Of a DNA stretch of 59,443 bases, positions 25,904-36,400 are shown in pieces. Source of the stretch: Sphingobacteriales bacterium (GTDB taxonomy: Bacteria; Bacteroidota; Bacteroidia; Chitinophagales; Chitinophagaceae); assembly GCA_016192105.1 (NCBI GenBank), contig JACPUV010000014.1:1-59443 (forward strand). Direction: 5' to 3'. A program made the translations under genes and the position numbers. The notes beneath the pieces are model-generated. The model saw only the letters and a program-made list of their open reading frames with translations, was not told the DNA's origin and searched no databases. The stretch's first letter is position 1; every line of letters begins with the position of its first letter.

Positions 25904-25926
25904 CGTTAAATTTTATACCTTTAACG
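25904..25926. promoter_or_regulatory. Inverted repeat at the DUF2975/XRE promoter
   Basis: CGTTAAA (25904–25910) and TTTAACG (25920–25926) form a 7-bp dyad with 9 bp between, 12 bp upstream of the start at 25939. A promoter-like TACCTTTA (25916–25923) lies inside it, and TTATCG is repeated just upstream. This is where an autorepressor such as the downstream XRE protein could bind. Confidence 0.5.
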
Positions 25927-25938
25927 AAAGAATCTTCT

Positions 25939-27042
25939 ATGTTGAAAAGAAAATTCAAATGGACTGCCATTTTTATCATGCTTATTGGAATTGCCTATTT
26001 TGGCAACCTATTCATCTCTTTTATTAAAGGCGATTTTTTGAATTCCAATTGGGGTTCGGATACTATTACTATTCCGACAGATGATACAGCTTTCCGCAAT
26101 GCCTTCTTTGCACCTTCCATCAACGATTCACTCCCGTACTATGAGTACCGAAAAATACAAGATAGCTTTACAAGAATAAAAGCAGACATTGAAACTGAAA
26201 ACAAAGGAAGGCCGGATGGTGCACACTTTATGGGGTTTATTGGATTCACCCGTTTAAAAGAATACCAGCCAAAATCAATTCTTAATTTACAAAGAAATCA
26301 AAATTATTTGTTGTTACAGCTGGACTCCCTTGAAAAACGAATGCCCGGAATAAAGAATCAGGATAGTCTCCTGTCAATGAAAAAGAAGGCATCCGATATC
26401 AGAGGCGTTATAAACAGAAATCTTCCCTGGGATTATTTAATCGGGCATAAAACGGAATATTTTATCACATTCCGTGACATCCGGATCAAGGAGAATAATC
26501 ATTTTTTTGTCCAGAATGGAAATTACTATTTGGCTCATGCGGTCTGGGATAGTACAAGAAAAGCAGATGGGGCTACCTACAGAAGCGGGCATTACGTCAG
26601 ACTTCCCCTGAAAGTACGGTATGATAAAGATCAGGAAATGGTACTGATCCCTGCCAGTCGTGCCGTGTATAATTTTTTGCAAACCCTTTTTACCATACTG
26701 ATGTTAGGCTTTTTCATAGTGGGATTTTATATACTAATCGGACTCCCTGTTTCCATCCTGGGATCTGTTTCCAATGGGCAGGTTTTCACATTAACGAATA
26801 TTCATCAGTTGAGAACCATTTATATTTTCCTGTTCATTTTGTCACTTTTAAAAGCTGGTACCCCACTTCTCGTACACTGGATTATTTCATTTTTCACCCC
26901 CACTGTATTTGAAACACCCTCTGTGTTCGAGTCATTATACTCTTCAATACCTTTACTTATTGCAGGCCTGGTTGTATTCCTAATTTCTACAGCCTTTCAG
27001 AAAGGATATAAGCTGCAACAGGAAGAAGATTTTACTGTATAA
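25939..27042 (+). CDS. DUF2975-type membrane protein with large external domain
   Basis: A 367-aa membrane protein. One N-terminal helix (IFIMLIGIAYFGNLFISFI) is followed by about 200 residues that lack long hydrophobic runs and are probably outside the membrane. Three more helices come in the last 130 residues, around TLFTILMLGFFIVGFYIL, IYIFLFILSLLKAGTPLLV and LLIAGLVVFLISTAF, ending LQQEEDFTV. That C-terminal layout fits DUF2975 proteins, which pair with small XRE regulators, as here 2 bp downstream. Function is unknown. The sequence is visibly richer in A and T than its neighbours, hinting at transfer. Confidence 0.75.
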   Translation: MLKRKFKWTAIFIMLIGIAYFGNLFISFIKGDFLNSNWGSDTITIPTDDTAFRNAFFAPSINDSLPYYEYRKIQDSFTRIKADIETENKGRPDGAHFMGFIGFTRLKEYQPKSILNLQRNQNYLLLQLDSLEKRMPGIKNQDSLLSMKKKASDIRGVINRNLPWDYLIGHKTEYFITFRDIRIKENNHFFVQNGNYYLAHAVWDSTRKADGATYRSGHYVRLPLKVRYDKDQEMVLIPASRAVYNFLQTLFTILMLGFFIVGFYILIGLPVSILGSVSNGQVFTLTNIHQLRTIYIFLFILSLLKAGTPLLVHWIISFFTPTVFETPSVFESLYSSIPLLIAGLVVFLISTAFQKGYKLQQEEDFTV

Positions 27043-27044
27043 GC

Positions 27045-27278
27045 ATGCCAATTGTAGTCAACCTGGATGTTATGCTCGCTAAGCGAAAGATGTCGCTCAC
27101 CGAACTGAGTGAGAAAGTCGGTATTGCCATGGCCAACCTGAGTATTCTCAAAACCGGGAAAGCAAGGGCGATTCGCTTCTCCACCCTGGATGATATTTGC
27201 CGGGTATTAGACTGCCAGCCGGGAGATATTCTCGAATATATGAATGAGAAGGATTTTAAGAAGCTGATGGGCAAATAA
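27045..27278 (+). CDS. Small XRE-family (Cro/C1-type) regulator
   Basis: A 77-aa DNA-binding protein made almost entirely of one helix-turn-helix domain: VVNLDVMLAKRKMSLTELSE then KVGIAMANLSILKTGKAR and FSTLDDICRVLDCQPGDILE. This matches the YozG-like regulators that are typically encoded with a DUF2975 membrane protein. The 2-bp gap to that gene shows one transcript. It may repress its own promoter through the inverted repeat at 25904–25926. Confidence 0.9.
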   Translation: MPIVVNLDVMLAKRKMSLTELSEKVGIAMANLSILKTGKARAIRFSTLDDICRVLDCQPGDILEYMNEKDFKKLMGK

Positions 27279-27327
27279 CGGTTGCCGGTGAATGTACTTT
27301 ATAATATACCGGTATAATTTCGGAAGA

Positions 27328-27447
27328 CCTGCCTGTTCAGTATTACGCCGGCCTCTTCGCGAGACCGGGCTGAGAAGCCAAAATTACGGCCTTCGGGCCT
27401 TATAAACCGGGTCAGCCGAAACCGGCTTATCCCTTCACGGCGGCAGG
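27328..27447. other. Densely structured intergenic segment, possible RNA
   Basis: The 444-bp gap between the XRE gene and the response regulator begins with a stretch closed by CCTGCC (27328–27333) and GGCAGG (27442–27447). Inside are four consecutive small hairpins: 27348–27368 (loop TTCGC), 27368–27379 (GAGA), 27388–27399 (TTCG) and 27414–27427 (AAAC). I cannot assign it to a known RNA family, and the strand is unknown. The right edge overlaps the end of a small minus-strand open frame. Confidence 0.35.
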
Positions 27448-27615
27448 CGGGGGCGGTTTTTTGTCCCGGCAGATGTTTTCGGGTACCCGGTCGCCAATTA
27501 CGGTTGTTTTTTCCCGCGGATTATCGGGCCTGATAAGTATGGCACAGTTTTTCAGGCTATCCCGTAAAGGCTTCGCAGCAGGAACTACGGCAGCCGCATT
27601 TCTGCAAGAACAGCA
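27427..27615 (-). pseudogene. Small open frame without start, possibly a broken exported protein
   Basis: Between a TAG at 27618–27616 and the TAA at 27429–27427 the minus strand is open for 62 codons and reads like protein: KPLRDSLKNCAILIRPDNPR then EKTTVIGDRVPENICRDKKP and a PPPPAAVKG end. No ATG, GTG or TTG occurs in this frame. One frame over, immediately upstream, LLPCLVLFLQ resembles a signal peptide, so a one-base indel may have split a small exported-protein gene. It could also be chance; no family is recognised. Confidence 0.35.
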
Positions 27616-27722
27616 CTAAGCAAGGTAGCAAAACAGGGGTTTTAACAAAAAATTCGGCCCCGATCCTTGAACCCCCGAAATGCTTTAACTTTATTTGTCA
27701 CCAATATAAAACCATCAGAAAA

Positions 27723-28418
27723 ATGGAAGCGAAGAAACCTAAAATTTTGTTGTGCGAAGATGATCCCAACCTGGGCAGTGTGCTGAAGAATTACCTTGAA
27801 CTGAACGATTACGACGTCACCCTGGAAAGAGACGGCCGTCTTGGCCTGGCCGCTTTTCAACGGGAAAAATTTGAACTCTGCCTGCTGGACGTAATGATGC
27901 CCAATATGGACGGATTTACCCTGGCGGAGGAAATAAGAGATGTGGACCCCGATATTCCCCTGTTCTTCCTGAGTGCCAAAACCATGAAGGAGGACGTGAT
28001 CCAGGGTTATAAACTGGGTGCGGATGATTATATCACCAAGCCTTTTGACAGCGAAGTGCTGATGCTGAAGATCAAGGCCATCCTGAAGCGTAACGAAGAG
28101 CAGAACAAGGAAAGCGAGAACAAGGAATTCGACCTGGCCAGTTACCATTTCAATCCCAAACTCCGCCAACTGATCCATAACGGCATTACCCAGACCCTGT
28201 CCCCCAAAGAGAATGAACTGCTGAAAATGCTGGCCGAACACCTGAATGATCTTCTGCCGAGGGAACAGGCCTTAAAGAAGATCTGGGGCAGCGATACCTA
28301 TTTCAATGGCCGGAGCATGGATGTATATATTGCCAAACTCCGCAAATACCTGAAAGACGATGCCAGTATTGAGATCGTGAATATCCATGGGAATGGTTTC
28401 CGCCTCGTGGTACAGTAA
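27723..28418 (+). CDS. OmpR-family response regulator (RprY-like)
   Basis: A 231-aa two-component regulator. The receiver domain shows ILLCEDD (D13, D14), LLDVMMPNMDGF with phospho-acceptor D56, and YITKPFD with K106. A winged-helix DNA-binding domain follows from about residue 128 (LSPKENELLKMLAEHLNDLL, WGSDTYFNGRSMDVYIAKLR, IVNIHGNGFRLV). The sequence is close to the RprY regulators of Bacteroidota. No histidine kinase gene is adjacent, so its partner must lie elsewhere. Confidence 0.93.
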   Translation: MEAKKPKILLCEDDPNLGSVLKNYLELNDYDVTLERDGRLGLAAFQREKFELCLLDVMMPNMDGFTLAEEIRDVDPDIPLFFLSAKTMKEDVIQGYKLGADDYITKPFDSEVLMLKIKAILKRNEEQNKESENKEFDLASYHFNPKLRQLIHNGITQTLSPKENELLKMLAEHLNDLLPREQALKKIWGSDTYFNGRSMDVYIAKLRKYLKDDASIEIVNIHGNGFRLVVQ

Positions 28419-28442
28419 TTCGTTCAGACAATAACCAATCGT

Positions 28443-28475
28443 AAAGGATTACAGGAATACTGTAGTCCTTTTTTA
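28443..28475 (+). terminator. Terminator after the response-regulator gene
   Basis: A 12-bp stem with one wobble pair (28443–28454 with 28460–28471) and a 5-nt loop is followed by a run of T. It lies between convergent genes and serves the plus-strand regulator. Confidence 0.8.
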
Positions 28476-28527
28476 ATTCCGGGAGGATTTATTCAGTAGT
28501 TTGACGGGACTGTAAAGCAATCCCTGT

Positions 28528-29562
28528 TTACCACAATGGTGTTTGCAGGGTATTGTTTCCCGGCTTTTTGCCGAGATGTTCGTAGGCCCTGGCCGTTACT
28601 TCCCGGCCACGGGGTGTGCGTTGCAGGAATCCCTCCTGGATCAGGAATGGCTCGTACACTTCTTCAATTGTGCCCGCTTCTTCCCCCACCGCTGTGGCAA
28701 TGGTGGTAATGCCTACCGGGCCGCCTTTGAATTTATCAATAATGGCGGAGAGGATACGGTTATCCATATCATCCAGTCCGTGTTCATCCACATTCAGGGC
28801 TTTGAGGGCATGTTGGGTGATACCAAGGTCGATCTTACCGTCATTCAGCACCTGCGCAAAATCCCGTACCCGCCTCAGCAGGCCATTGGCGATACGCGGA
28901 GTACCCCGGCTCCTGCGCCCGATCTCTTCCACCGCACTGCCCGAGATCTTTACCCCAAGTATTCCCGCTGAACGTTCAATGATCTTATTCAGAACGCCCG
29001 ATTTGTAATATTCAAGCCTTGACTTAATGGCAAAGCGGGATAATAAAGGAGCCGTGAGTAACCCACTGCGGGTAGTGGCGCCAATCAGGGTAAACGGATT
29101 GAGGTTGATCTGGATGCTCCTCGCATTGGGACCGCTGTCGATCATAATATCGATGCGGTAATCTTCCATCGCCGCATAGAGGTATTCTTCCACCACGGTG
29201 CTCAGACGGTGGATCTCATCAATAAACAAGACATCATTCGCTTCCAGGCTGGTCAGCAGACCGGCAAGATCCCCGGGCTTTTCAATCACCGGTCCGGAGG
29301 TTTCTTTGATATTCACCCCGAGCTCATTGGCCACAATTCTTGATAAAGTGGTTTTGCCCAGGCCGGGTGGGCCGTGAAACAATACATGATCAAGGGCCTC
29401 CCCCCGGATCTTTGCCGCCTTGATAAAGATGCGGAGATTTTCAATGAGCTGGTCCTGCCCGGCAAAATCACTGATCTGCGCGGGACGGATCGTATTTTCA
29501 AATGCGGCATCCGCGGCACTTAGCCCTTCTTTCGCTGAATTCAGGTTGGGATTCGCCATCAA
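28528..29562 (-). CDS. ruvB: Holliday junction branch-migration helicase RuvB
   Basis: RuvB is the AAA+ motor that, with RuvA, moves Holliday junctions during recombination. The 344-aa protein has Walker [10 protein letters not shown] (64–72), [19 protein letters not shown] (Walker B), the beta-hairpin region [11 protein letters not shown], sensor [17 protein letters not shown] and the winged-helix end [10 protein letters not shown]. Length is normal. An adjacent in-frame ATG (29559) is an alternative start. ruvC lies 18 kb away in this window, and ruvA is not seen, so the genes are scattered. Confidence 0.97.
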   Translation of the reverse strand: MMANPNLNSAKEGLSAADAAFENTIRPAQISDFAGQDQLIENLRIFIKAAKIRGEALDHVLFHGPPGLGKTTLSRIVANELGVNIKETSGPVIEKPGDLAGLLTSLEANDVLFIDEIHRLSTVVEEYLYAAMEDYRIDIMIDSGPNARSIQINLNPFTLIGATTRSGLLTAPLLSRFAIKSRLEYYKSGVLNKIIERSAGILGVKISGSAVEEIGRRSRGTPRIANGLLRRVRDFAQVLNDGKIDLGITQHALKALNVDEHGLDDMDNRILSAIIDKFKGGPVGITTIATAVGEEAGTIEEVYEPFLIQEGFLQRTPRGREVTARAYEHLGKKPGNNTLQTPLW

Positions 29563-29615
29563 CTTTTTTTTGTAATATTTGTAAAGCTAATTATTAATCA
29601 ACAAAAACACTCCGT

Positions 29616-30263
29616 ATGAAAATAGGGATTATCGGATCCGGTCTTGTGGGCCGTGTGCTGGCTTCTGCCTTCCGGGACCAGGGACATACTGTACTGCTGG
29701 GCACCCGGAATATTTCCAAACCCGAATTGGTAAAATGGCAGGGCGAGAATCAAACCATTTCCCTGGGTTCCTTCCAGGATAGCGCGCAGTTTGGCGAACT
29801 GATCGTACTGGCGGTCAGCGGACTGGCAGTAGAAGATGCCATCAGCCTGGCCGGCAAGGAATTCTTCTTTGAAAAAGTGGTGATTGATGCAACCAACCCG
29901 ATTGCGGCTGTTCCGCCTGACAACGGGGTGCTCCGCTTTTTCACCACACTGGAGGATTCGCTGATGGAAAGAATCCAGCAGCTCCTCCCGGATGCGAAAC
30001 TGGTGAAAGCATTTAATAGTGTGGGCAATGCCTTTATGTATAAACCGGTTTTTGCCGGCGGGCCGCCTACGATGTTTATCTGCGGAAACGACGGGGCCGC
30101 CAAAAAAACCGTTACGGATATCCTTCATTCATTCGGATGGGAAGCCGAGGATATGGGTGCTGTGGAAGCTGCCCGGGCTATCGAACCGCTTTGTATGCTC
30201 TGGTGTATTCCGGGTTTCCTGCGCAACCAATGGACACATGCATTCAAACTGCTGAAATCCTGA
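29616..30263 (+). CDS. NADPH-dependent F420 reductase-like oxidoreductase
   Basis: A 215-aa Rossmann-fold protein starting MKIGIIGSGLVGRVLASAF, with GTRN as the NADP phosphate-binding turn, LIVLAVSG after the third strand, VVIDATNPI and LVKAFNSVGNAFM. These match the F420-dependent NADP reductase-like family (PF03807 N-terminal type). Bacteroidota are not known to make F420, so the name describes fold rather than reaction; the true substrate is unknown. It is divergent from ruvB with 53 bp between starts. Confidence 0.85.
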   Translation: MKIGIIGSGLVGRVLASAFRDQGHTVLLGTRNISKPELVKWQGENQTISLGSFQDSAQFGELIVLAVSGLAVEDAISLAGKEFFFEKVVIDATNPIAAVPPDNGVLRFFTTLEDSLMERIQQLLPDAKLVKAFNSVGNAFMYKPVFAGGPPTMFICGNDGAAKKTVTDILHSFGWEAEDMGAVEAARAIEPLCMLWCIPGFLRNQWTHAFKLLKS

Positions 30264-30355
30264 AACGGTTTATTTGAAGAAGCAGGTCACCCTCCGATGA
30301 GTTGGCCAGCCGCTGTTCCGTTCCGGCAGCAGCATATCCCCAATACACAAACCAA

Positions 30356-30391
30356 AAGAACAGCCCGGCCTATTGCTGCCGGGCTGTTCTT
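30356..30391 (+). terminator. Strong bidirectional terminator
   Basis: A perfect 14-bp stem (30356–30369 with 30378–30391) with an 8-nt loop is flanked by A-rich and T-rich runs. It ends the oxidoreductase transcript and could also stop transcription from the right. Confidence 0.85.
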
Positions 30392-30420
30392 CAATTATTA
30401 ATACTACCGCGTTAAGAAAG

Positions 30421-30451
30421 AAAAAGGCGTCCCGGTTACCCGGGACGCCTT
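30421..30451 (-). terminator. Terminator of the M36 protease gene
   Basis: A 12-bp stem (30424–30435 with 30440–30451) with a 4-nt loop. On the minus strand it is followed by TTTTTC. It lies 25 bp after the stop of the 2154-codon gene. Confidence 0.85.
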
Positions 30452-30475
30452 AAAATTTGAATTACTATCTTTTAT

Positions 30476-33400
30476 TTATTGTCCGCCGATAACTACCGGG
30501 AAAGTCTTCTCAGCAGTCCGGACTCCGTCATCATAGATGAACCGTACCATGTAGGTCGCCGCAGGCAGGTGGGTCAGGTTGATCGGAATTACACGACCAT
30601 ATACCAGGCCCTTCCAATTCTGTGTGCTGACCAGCTGACCGCCGGTGGTATATACCCGCATTGCCAGGTAATTGTACAGTACACTGTTCATACGGATAAA
30701 GAACTGGCCGCTGTTCGGATTCGGATACAGGATCACTGCATTATCCCGGAGCAGGCGGATTCTTTCAGGGCAATCACTTACCATCACTTTCGTTGTATCT
30801 CTGCTGGTACAACCGGCAGCGTTGGTATAAGTGTATGTCAGCGTATAAGTACCCACGGCTGTGGCCCCGGGGATAAAGTTAAATCCGGAAACCCCGATTC
30901 CGCTCCAGCTGCCTCCTGTCGGTGTACCTACCAGCGGTACCAGGGTATCACTTAAGCAAATTCTCCGGGTCCAGAGATCAGTGGCCGTCACGGTTGTCAG
31001 TGCATTCACGGTAAGTGTGGCCGCATTGGATGTTACTGTATTGCAGGTATTGCTGATGATCACCCGGTATCTCCTGCCGGACAATGATGTACCCGCATTG
31101 GCTTCCGTATAAGAAGCACTGTTGGCACCCACGATATTCACCCAGGTAGTTCCGTTATCAGTACTCAACTGCCATTGGTAAGACAGGCTTGAACCGCTGG
31201 CCGTCACACTGAATACCGCATTGGCACCAGCACAAATGGTTTGATTAGCCGGTTGTGTGCTGATGGATGCAGGCTGAAATACCGTCACGGTTACGTTTGT
31301 AGCTGCAGAAGTACAGGTTGCACTGGCACTTGTCACACTATAGGTAGTCGTAGCAGCCGGTTTCGCGTAAACAGTTCCGGCCATCGTACCAGCCGTATAA
31401 GGAACAGTTGCCAGCGGATCTGTAAACAAGCCGGTAACCGGCGTCCAGACAGCTCCTGTAATTTCAAATGTAATGCTCCAACTGTTTACCCGTCCTACAT
31501 CGCCGGACGCCTGGTCGTTAATAAACAATTTCCAGTCGCCATTGAAGTTTCCGGAGAAATTAGACAGTCTCGGATTGATCTGACTGACAGAACCAGGACC
31601 CGGTGCCGGGAAATTATCCGGAGCAGACGTATTCGTTGGCCTGTAGGTGCCGGAAACAATACCGGATGCAGGCAAATCAACCAATGATGCATCATCAAAT
31701 ACGAGGTTAGCGTTCACGATATCCACGGAACCGCCCCTGTCAGACATCAGGATCACATTCGAGCCATTGGGCGCCTGCAGCATCATATCGATATCGCTGG
31801 GCCATGTATGGGAAATGCCGTTAATATTCACTGATTTCACCCTTACCCCTGTTGCCGGCAAACCACCGACGCTGATGGCGGAAGGATAGGGCGATGCCAC
31901 ACCGGCAGCCGTATTTACAGGTGCCCCGTTGGGAATGGCAATAGGCCCGGTAGCTGTGGTCGTAACAGGAGCCGGTGTAACAGTCAGGGTCGTTGTATTA
32001 CCCAGGCAAATATTCACACTGGAAGGAGTCACTACCGGTGCTGCCGGAGTTGCATTCACCAGTACCGTTGTTGAGTTTGTACAACCCGTTACAGCCATGG
32101 TATCCGTTACAGTATAAATTGTATTAAGAGCCGGGTTAGCAATTACTGTATTGCCTGTAGTCGTATTCAGTCCGGTTGCGGGACTCCAGCCATAACCGCT
32201 CCCATTACCCGTTGCAGTCAATGTAACCGGTCCGCATTGTCCCGCCGGGCTTACAGAAATTGTTGGTAACGGATTCACCGTTACGGTTACAGAAGCAGGA
32301 GCTGAACTGCAGGTACCCAGTGTATTGGTCACTGTATAGATATATTGAGTGGTAACAGCCGGCGATTGTTTGAAATAAACGGTTGAAGCCGCTGTTCCGG
32401 CTACGTAAGGTACTGTAGCGTTTGCATCAGCGAACAGACCTGCTTCAGGTGACCATACTGCGGTCGGTACTTCGAACACGATACTCCAGCTGGTCAGCGA
32501 ACCTGCATCACCACCCAGGTCATCCACTACAAACAGATTCCAGTTTCCGTTGAAGTTCCCGCTAAAGCCGGACAACGGGGGATTGACCTGTGTAATGGAA
32601 CCAGGACCGGGTGCCGGGAAGTTATCCGGGCCCGATGCATTGGTGGGTCTGTAGGTTCCTGTAACGATCGGGGAAGTCAACAGGCCGGCTGCGGCGTCAT
32701 CGAATGTAAGGTTTGCATTAACAATATCGGTTGAACCGCCTGCGTCTGACATGATCACCACATTTGTTCCGGTTGGCGATTGAACTGCGATATCAATGTC
32801 TGACGGGAATGTATGCGAGATTCCGTTCAGTGTGATGGACTTCACCCGTACACCAGAGGTCGGTAAACCGGTTACATTGATCACGGCCGGGTAAGTCGAG
32901 GCTGGCCCGGATGAAGGTATCGTAAGTGCCGCACCGGTGTAAGCAACGGTAAAGCTGGTTGGTGTAACTGTTAGCGGCTGAATCGTTCCGGCACAGATAA
33001 CCGGGGCAGCCGGAGTAATAACCGGGGTTACCGGTGTTCCCAGTACAGTCACGGAAGCTGAGTTGGTACAACCGGTAGCAGTGATTGTACCGGTAACAGT
33101 ATATACGGTGCTGACGGTCGGTGTAGCCACAACCGTAGTACCGGTAGTCGTATTCAAACCGGTAGCCGGTGACCATGTATAGGTATCCGCATTACCGGTA
33201 GCTGTCAGGGTAACCGGTGCGCACATACCGCTCGGGCCGGAATTGACAACCGGTAACGGGTTTACTGTCAGTGAAGCCGAATTTGAATTGGTGCTGCCGC
33301 AAATATTCGTAATCACGCAACGGAACAGGTTACCGTTGTAAACGAGGCCGGCGCCTGTAACGGTTAAAGTGGTAGTGGTAACGCCGGAGAACGGTGCTAC

Positions 33401-36400
33401 GTTGGCCAGGTTGGTCCAGGTAGTGCCGCCATTGATACTGACCTGCCACTGGTAGGTCGGTGCAGGAACCGGTCCGTTATCTGCAATGGTAAATGTGGTA
33501 CTACCATTCTGGCAGATCACTTTATCTGTAGGATGTGTAACCACAATCGGGGGGATTACCGTATTGATGGTAACGGGGTTGCCACTATAAACAGATATAC
33601 AACCGGGGTTACTTTGTTCTCTTACTGCGATATTATAGTTTCCTGCTGCCAGGCCACTGAATGTATTGGAAACCTGCCAGGTGCTGCCACCGTCCACACT
33701 GTACTCAAGCGTACCGGTGCCGCTGGCATTTACCACAATGGTTCCGGTAATCACCGGGCATACGGGTTGCGTCACTGTGGGCGGGGTAATCGTGGGTGTT
33801 CCGGTAAGCGGATTGATCACGACCGGGTTTCCGCTATATGCTGTCAGGCAGGAAGGTGTACTTACCAGGCGAACTGCTATATTATAGTTACCAGCCGCCA
33901 GGTTATTAAAGGTATTGGAAGCCTGGAAGTTTGCGCCCCCGTCAATGCTGTACTCCAGCACGTCAATACCGGTAGCATTCACCACGATGGTTCCGGTCAG
34001 CTGACCGGCACAGGTGGGTTGTGTTACTGTTGGGGCATTCACTACAGGCGGATCTGCACAAACTGCCTGGGCAATCGGCGTCAGGCTGTCTTTATAACTG
34101 ACCCTAACGTTGCCCGCATCATACAGACCTGATTTTGTATATACAAACGGAGCGCTTTCCATTACAATATCATCTACATACCAGCCAGTGGATCCAAGAG
34201 AACCATCCGAACCTAAACGGAAACGGAACTGAACGGTTTGTCCGGCAAAAGCGGCCAGGTTAATAGTGGTATTTACAAAAACACCTGAACTTCCGGAGAA
34301 TGCGGCACGACCGGCAAGCGGGTTGGCCGAAGTGTTCAGGGTGGCATTGTAGCGGGCGCCACTCATATATTGTCCGAGATCCGACCAGGAAGCTCCGCCA
34401 TTGGTACTGATCTCCACCACGCAACCATCCCAGTTGGATTCGGTAGCATACCGGTGCCAGAAACTGAGCCGGCTGAATGCAGAAGGCCCGGAAGGCAATA
34501 CATAGGATGCAGTTGTCCGGAGGATCTGGTCTGAAACCTGGCCCGCATCAGGACTAAAGAAAGCCAGCGGGGCACTGTGGACAGACGCACCGGAAGTGCT
34601 CCAGACATTCGCAGTGGTGGATGTGGCAGTCCAGTTGGGGGCTATCGCCGTTACCGGATCGTTCACATGCTGTACCGGTGCGAAATAGGTACCATTGTTC
34701 ACATTCACCGTTACCGCAAAGTTTTGGGATGTATTGACCGGCAGGGTGATGGGACTAAAGGTTACTACGCGGTCAGCCGGTGTGTACACACCACCGCTTA
34801 CCCAGGTCACCGTAGTCGGCAGTGTATCGCGAAGCACAAAATTTGTCATGGCAGTACATTCACCGGCATTGACAACATTGGTATATGTAAACGGTGTTCC
34901 TTCTGTAGCAGTCGGGCCGCTGGTGTTCAGGGCGAAACTGCCTGAGTCAACAGAGAAATCGGCCACCCCATCATTAATGCTTGTATTGGAACCCTGGGAT
35001 GCATTTCTTCCCAGGCCTCTTTTGGCAAATGCCTTCCAGATAGAACATTTATACCGACCGCCGAAGAAAACCTGGTCGGCTTGTAAAATGGCATCCCTGG
35101 ATTGTACAAAACCGGGGCTGCAGGGCTGAAGTCGTAACCCTTCAATCACCAGTTTCATGGCAGCTGCATTCCCTCTCCAGGTAGAAACGGCCCCGGAAGG
35201 GTTCAGGAAGTTGGTTTCAATATAATTGTCCTGTTTTATTATTTCCCAGGTCATTTCCCAGATCATCATACACCATATTTCTCCGACACCATGAGGAACC
35301 GCTGAGCCCGGAAGATTGGCATAGGTTTTCGGATAAATAGCTATATCTGTGGAGTAGGGAAAACTTCTGATCCCTGTACCGGTAATCGGCTGGCCCAGTA
35401 CATAGGTTCCGATCCCTCTCCGGATCACGCCATCATTAACGGTAGCAGTTGACCAGTCCGTACCCATCATCAGCGACATATAATCGCTCCATCCTTCACC
35501 CGCCTGTTCCGCATTACCCAGGCAGGAAACGTTAGCGGGACCACCGGTTAGCCTGTTGCTGATACCATGGCCATATTCATGACTGACCACCCCGTTGTCC
35601 AGGTCACCATCCCTTTGCGGGCTGGTGAGCGTCCAGAGGTACATCTGCATCCGGGGACGGCTTCCATCGGCCGGAGTGGCAAAATTGGCATTATTGGTAC
35701 CGCCGGCATCCTGTGCATCTGCAATCACATAGTCAACTCCGGCACCGCCGCGTCCCTGGTTATCATTCTGGAAATTTCCCCCTACCTCATCAAATCCGTA
35801 GGTATAGGACATATCGTGCATCAGGTTGTTCATGTAAAACAGGTTTACAATGGCCGCCTGCTGGTTATCAGATGTCGGGTCAATCGGGCTCTTGGTGAAA
35901 TCGTACGTATAGTTAAAAGTAAGATTCGGTAAAGCCGTGGTTGAGTTACCCTGGATACCAAATGTCGTGTTATTCGCATCCCGGTCTTCCTGTGCCCATA
36001 CATTATTACCACGGGTAGTACTGTAATCAGCAGGATCACTATGCCATTTTAATGAAGTGGCATTGCCCGGAGTTAATGTCCAGGGATCGGTATGCAAAGA
36101 AGGAGTACCGCCGGGGTGCTGTGGACTCTCAGCGGGATACTTCACTACGCGGTAAGAAGCGGTTGTGATGACAAAGGGTTTGTATTCCCATTGTTGGGTC
36201 CTGTCATTCCGTTGCAACACATAGTTCCGGGTACCGGCTGCTGCATTTTTATTATGGTTTTTGGCGATATGATCTGCCACTGAGTGATTCGAATGATCCC
36301 ATTGGCAGGTGATCGTAAGATTTTGTTTGCTGATAATGGCTCCGGTCTGGGCATCTACCCGGATCAGCCAGTAGTCGGATGAGACTACGGGGGCAACAAA

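Noticed and set aside
27340..27400. Possible TPP riboswitch, suggested by a CTGAGA-like string
   Set aside because: Other conserved thi-box parts are missing, and neither flanking gene relates to thiamine.
33533..34132. 199-codon plus-strand frame opposite the M36 protease
   Set aside because: Cys/Arg/Gly-rich shadow of repeated coding DNA; the minus strand carries conserved domains throughout.
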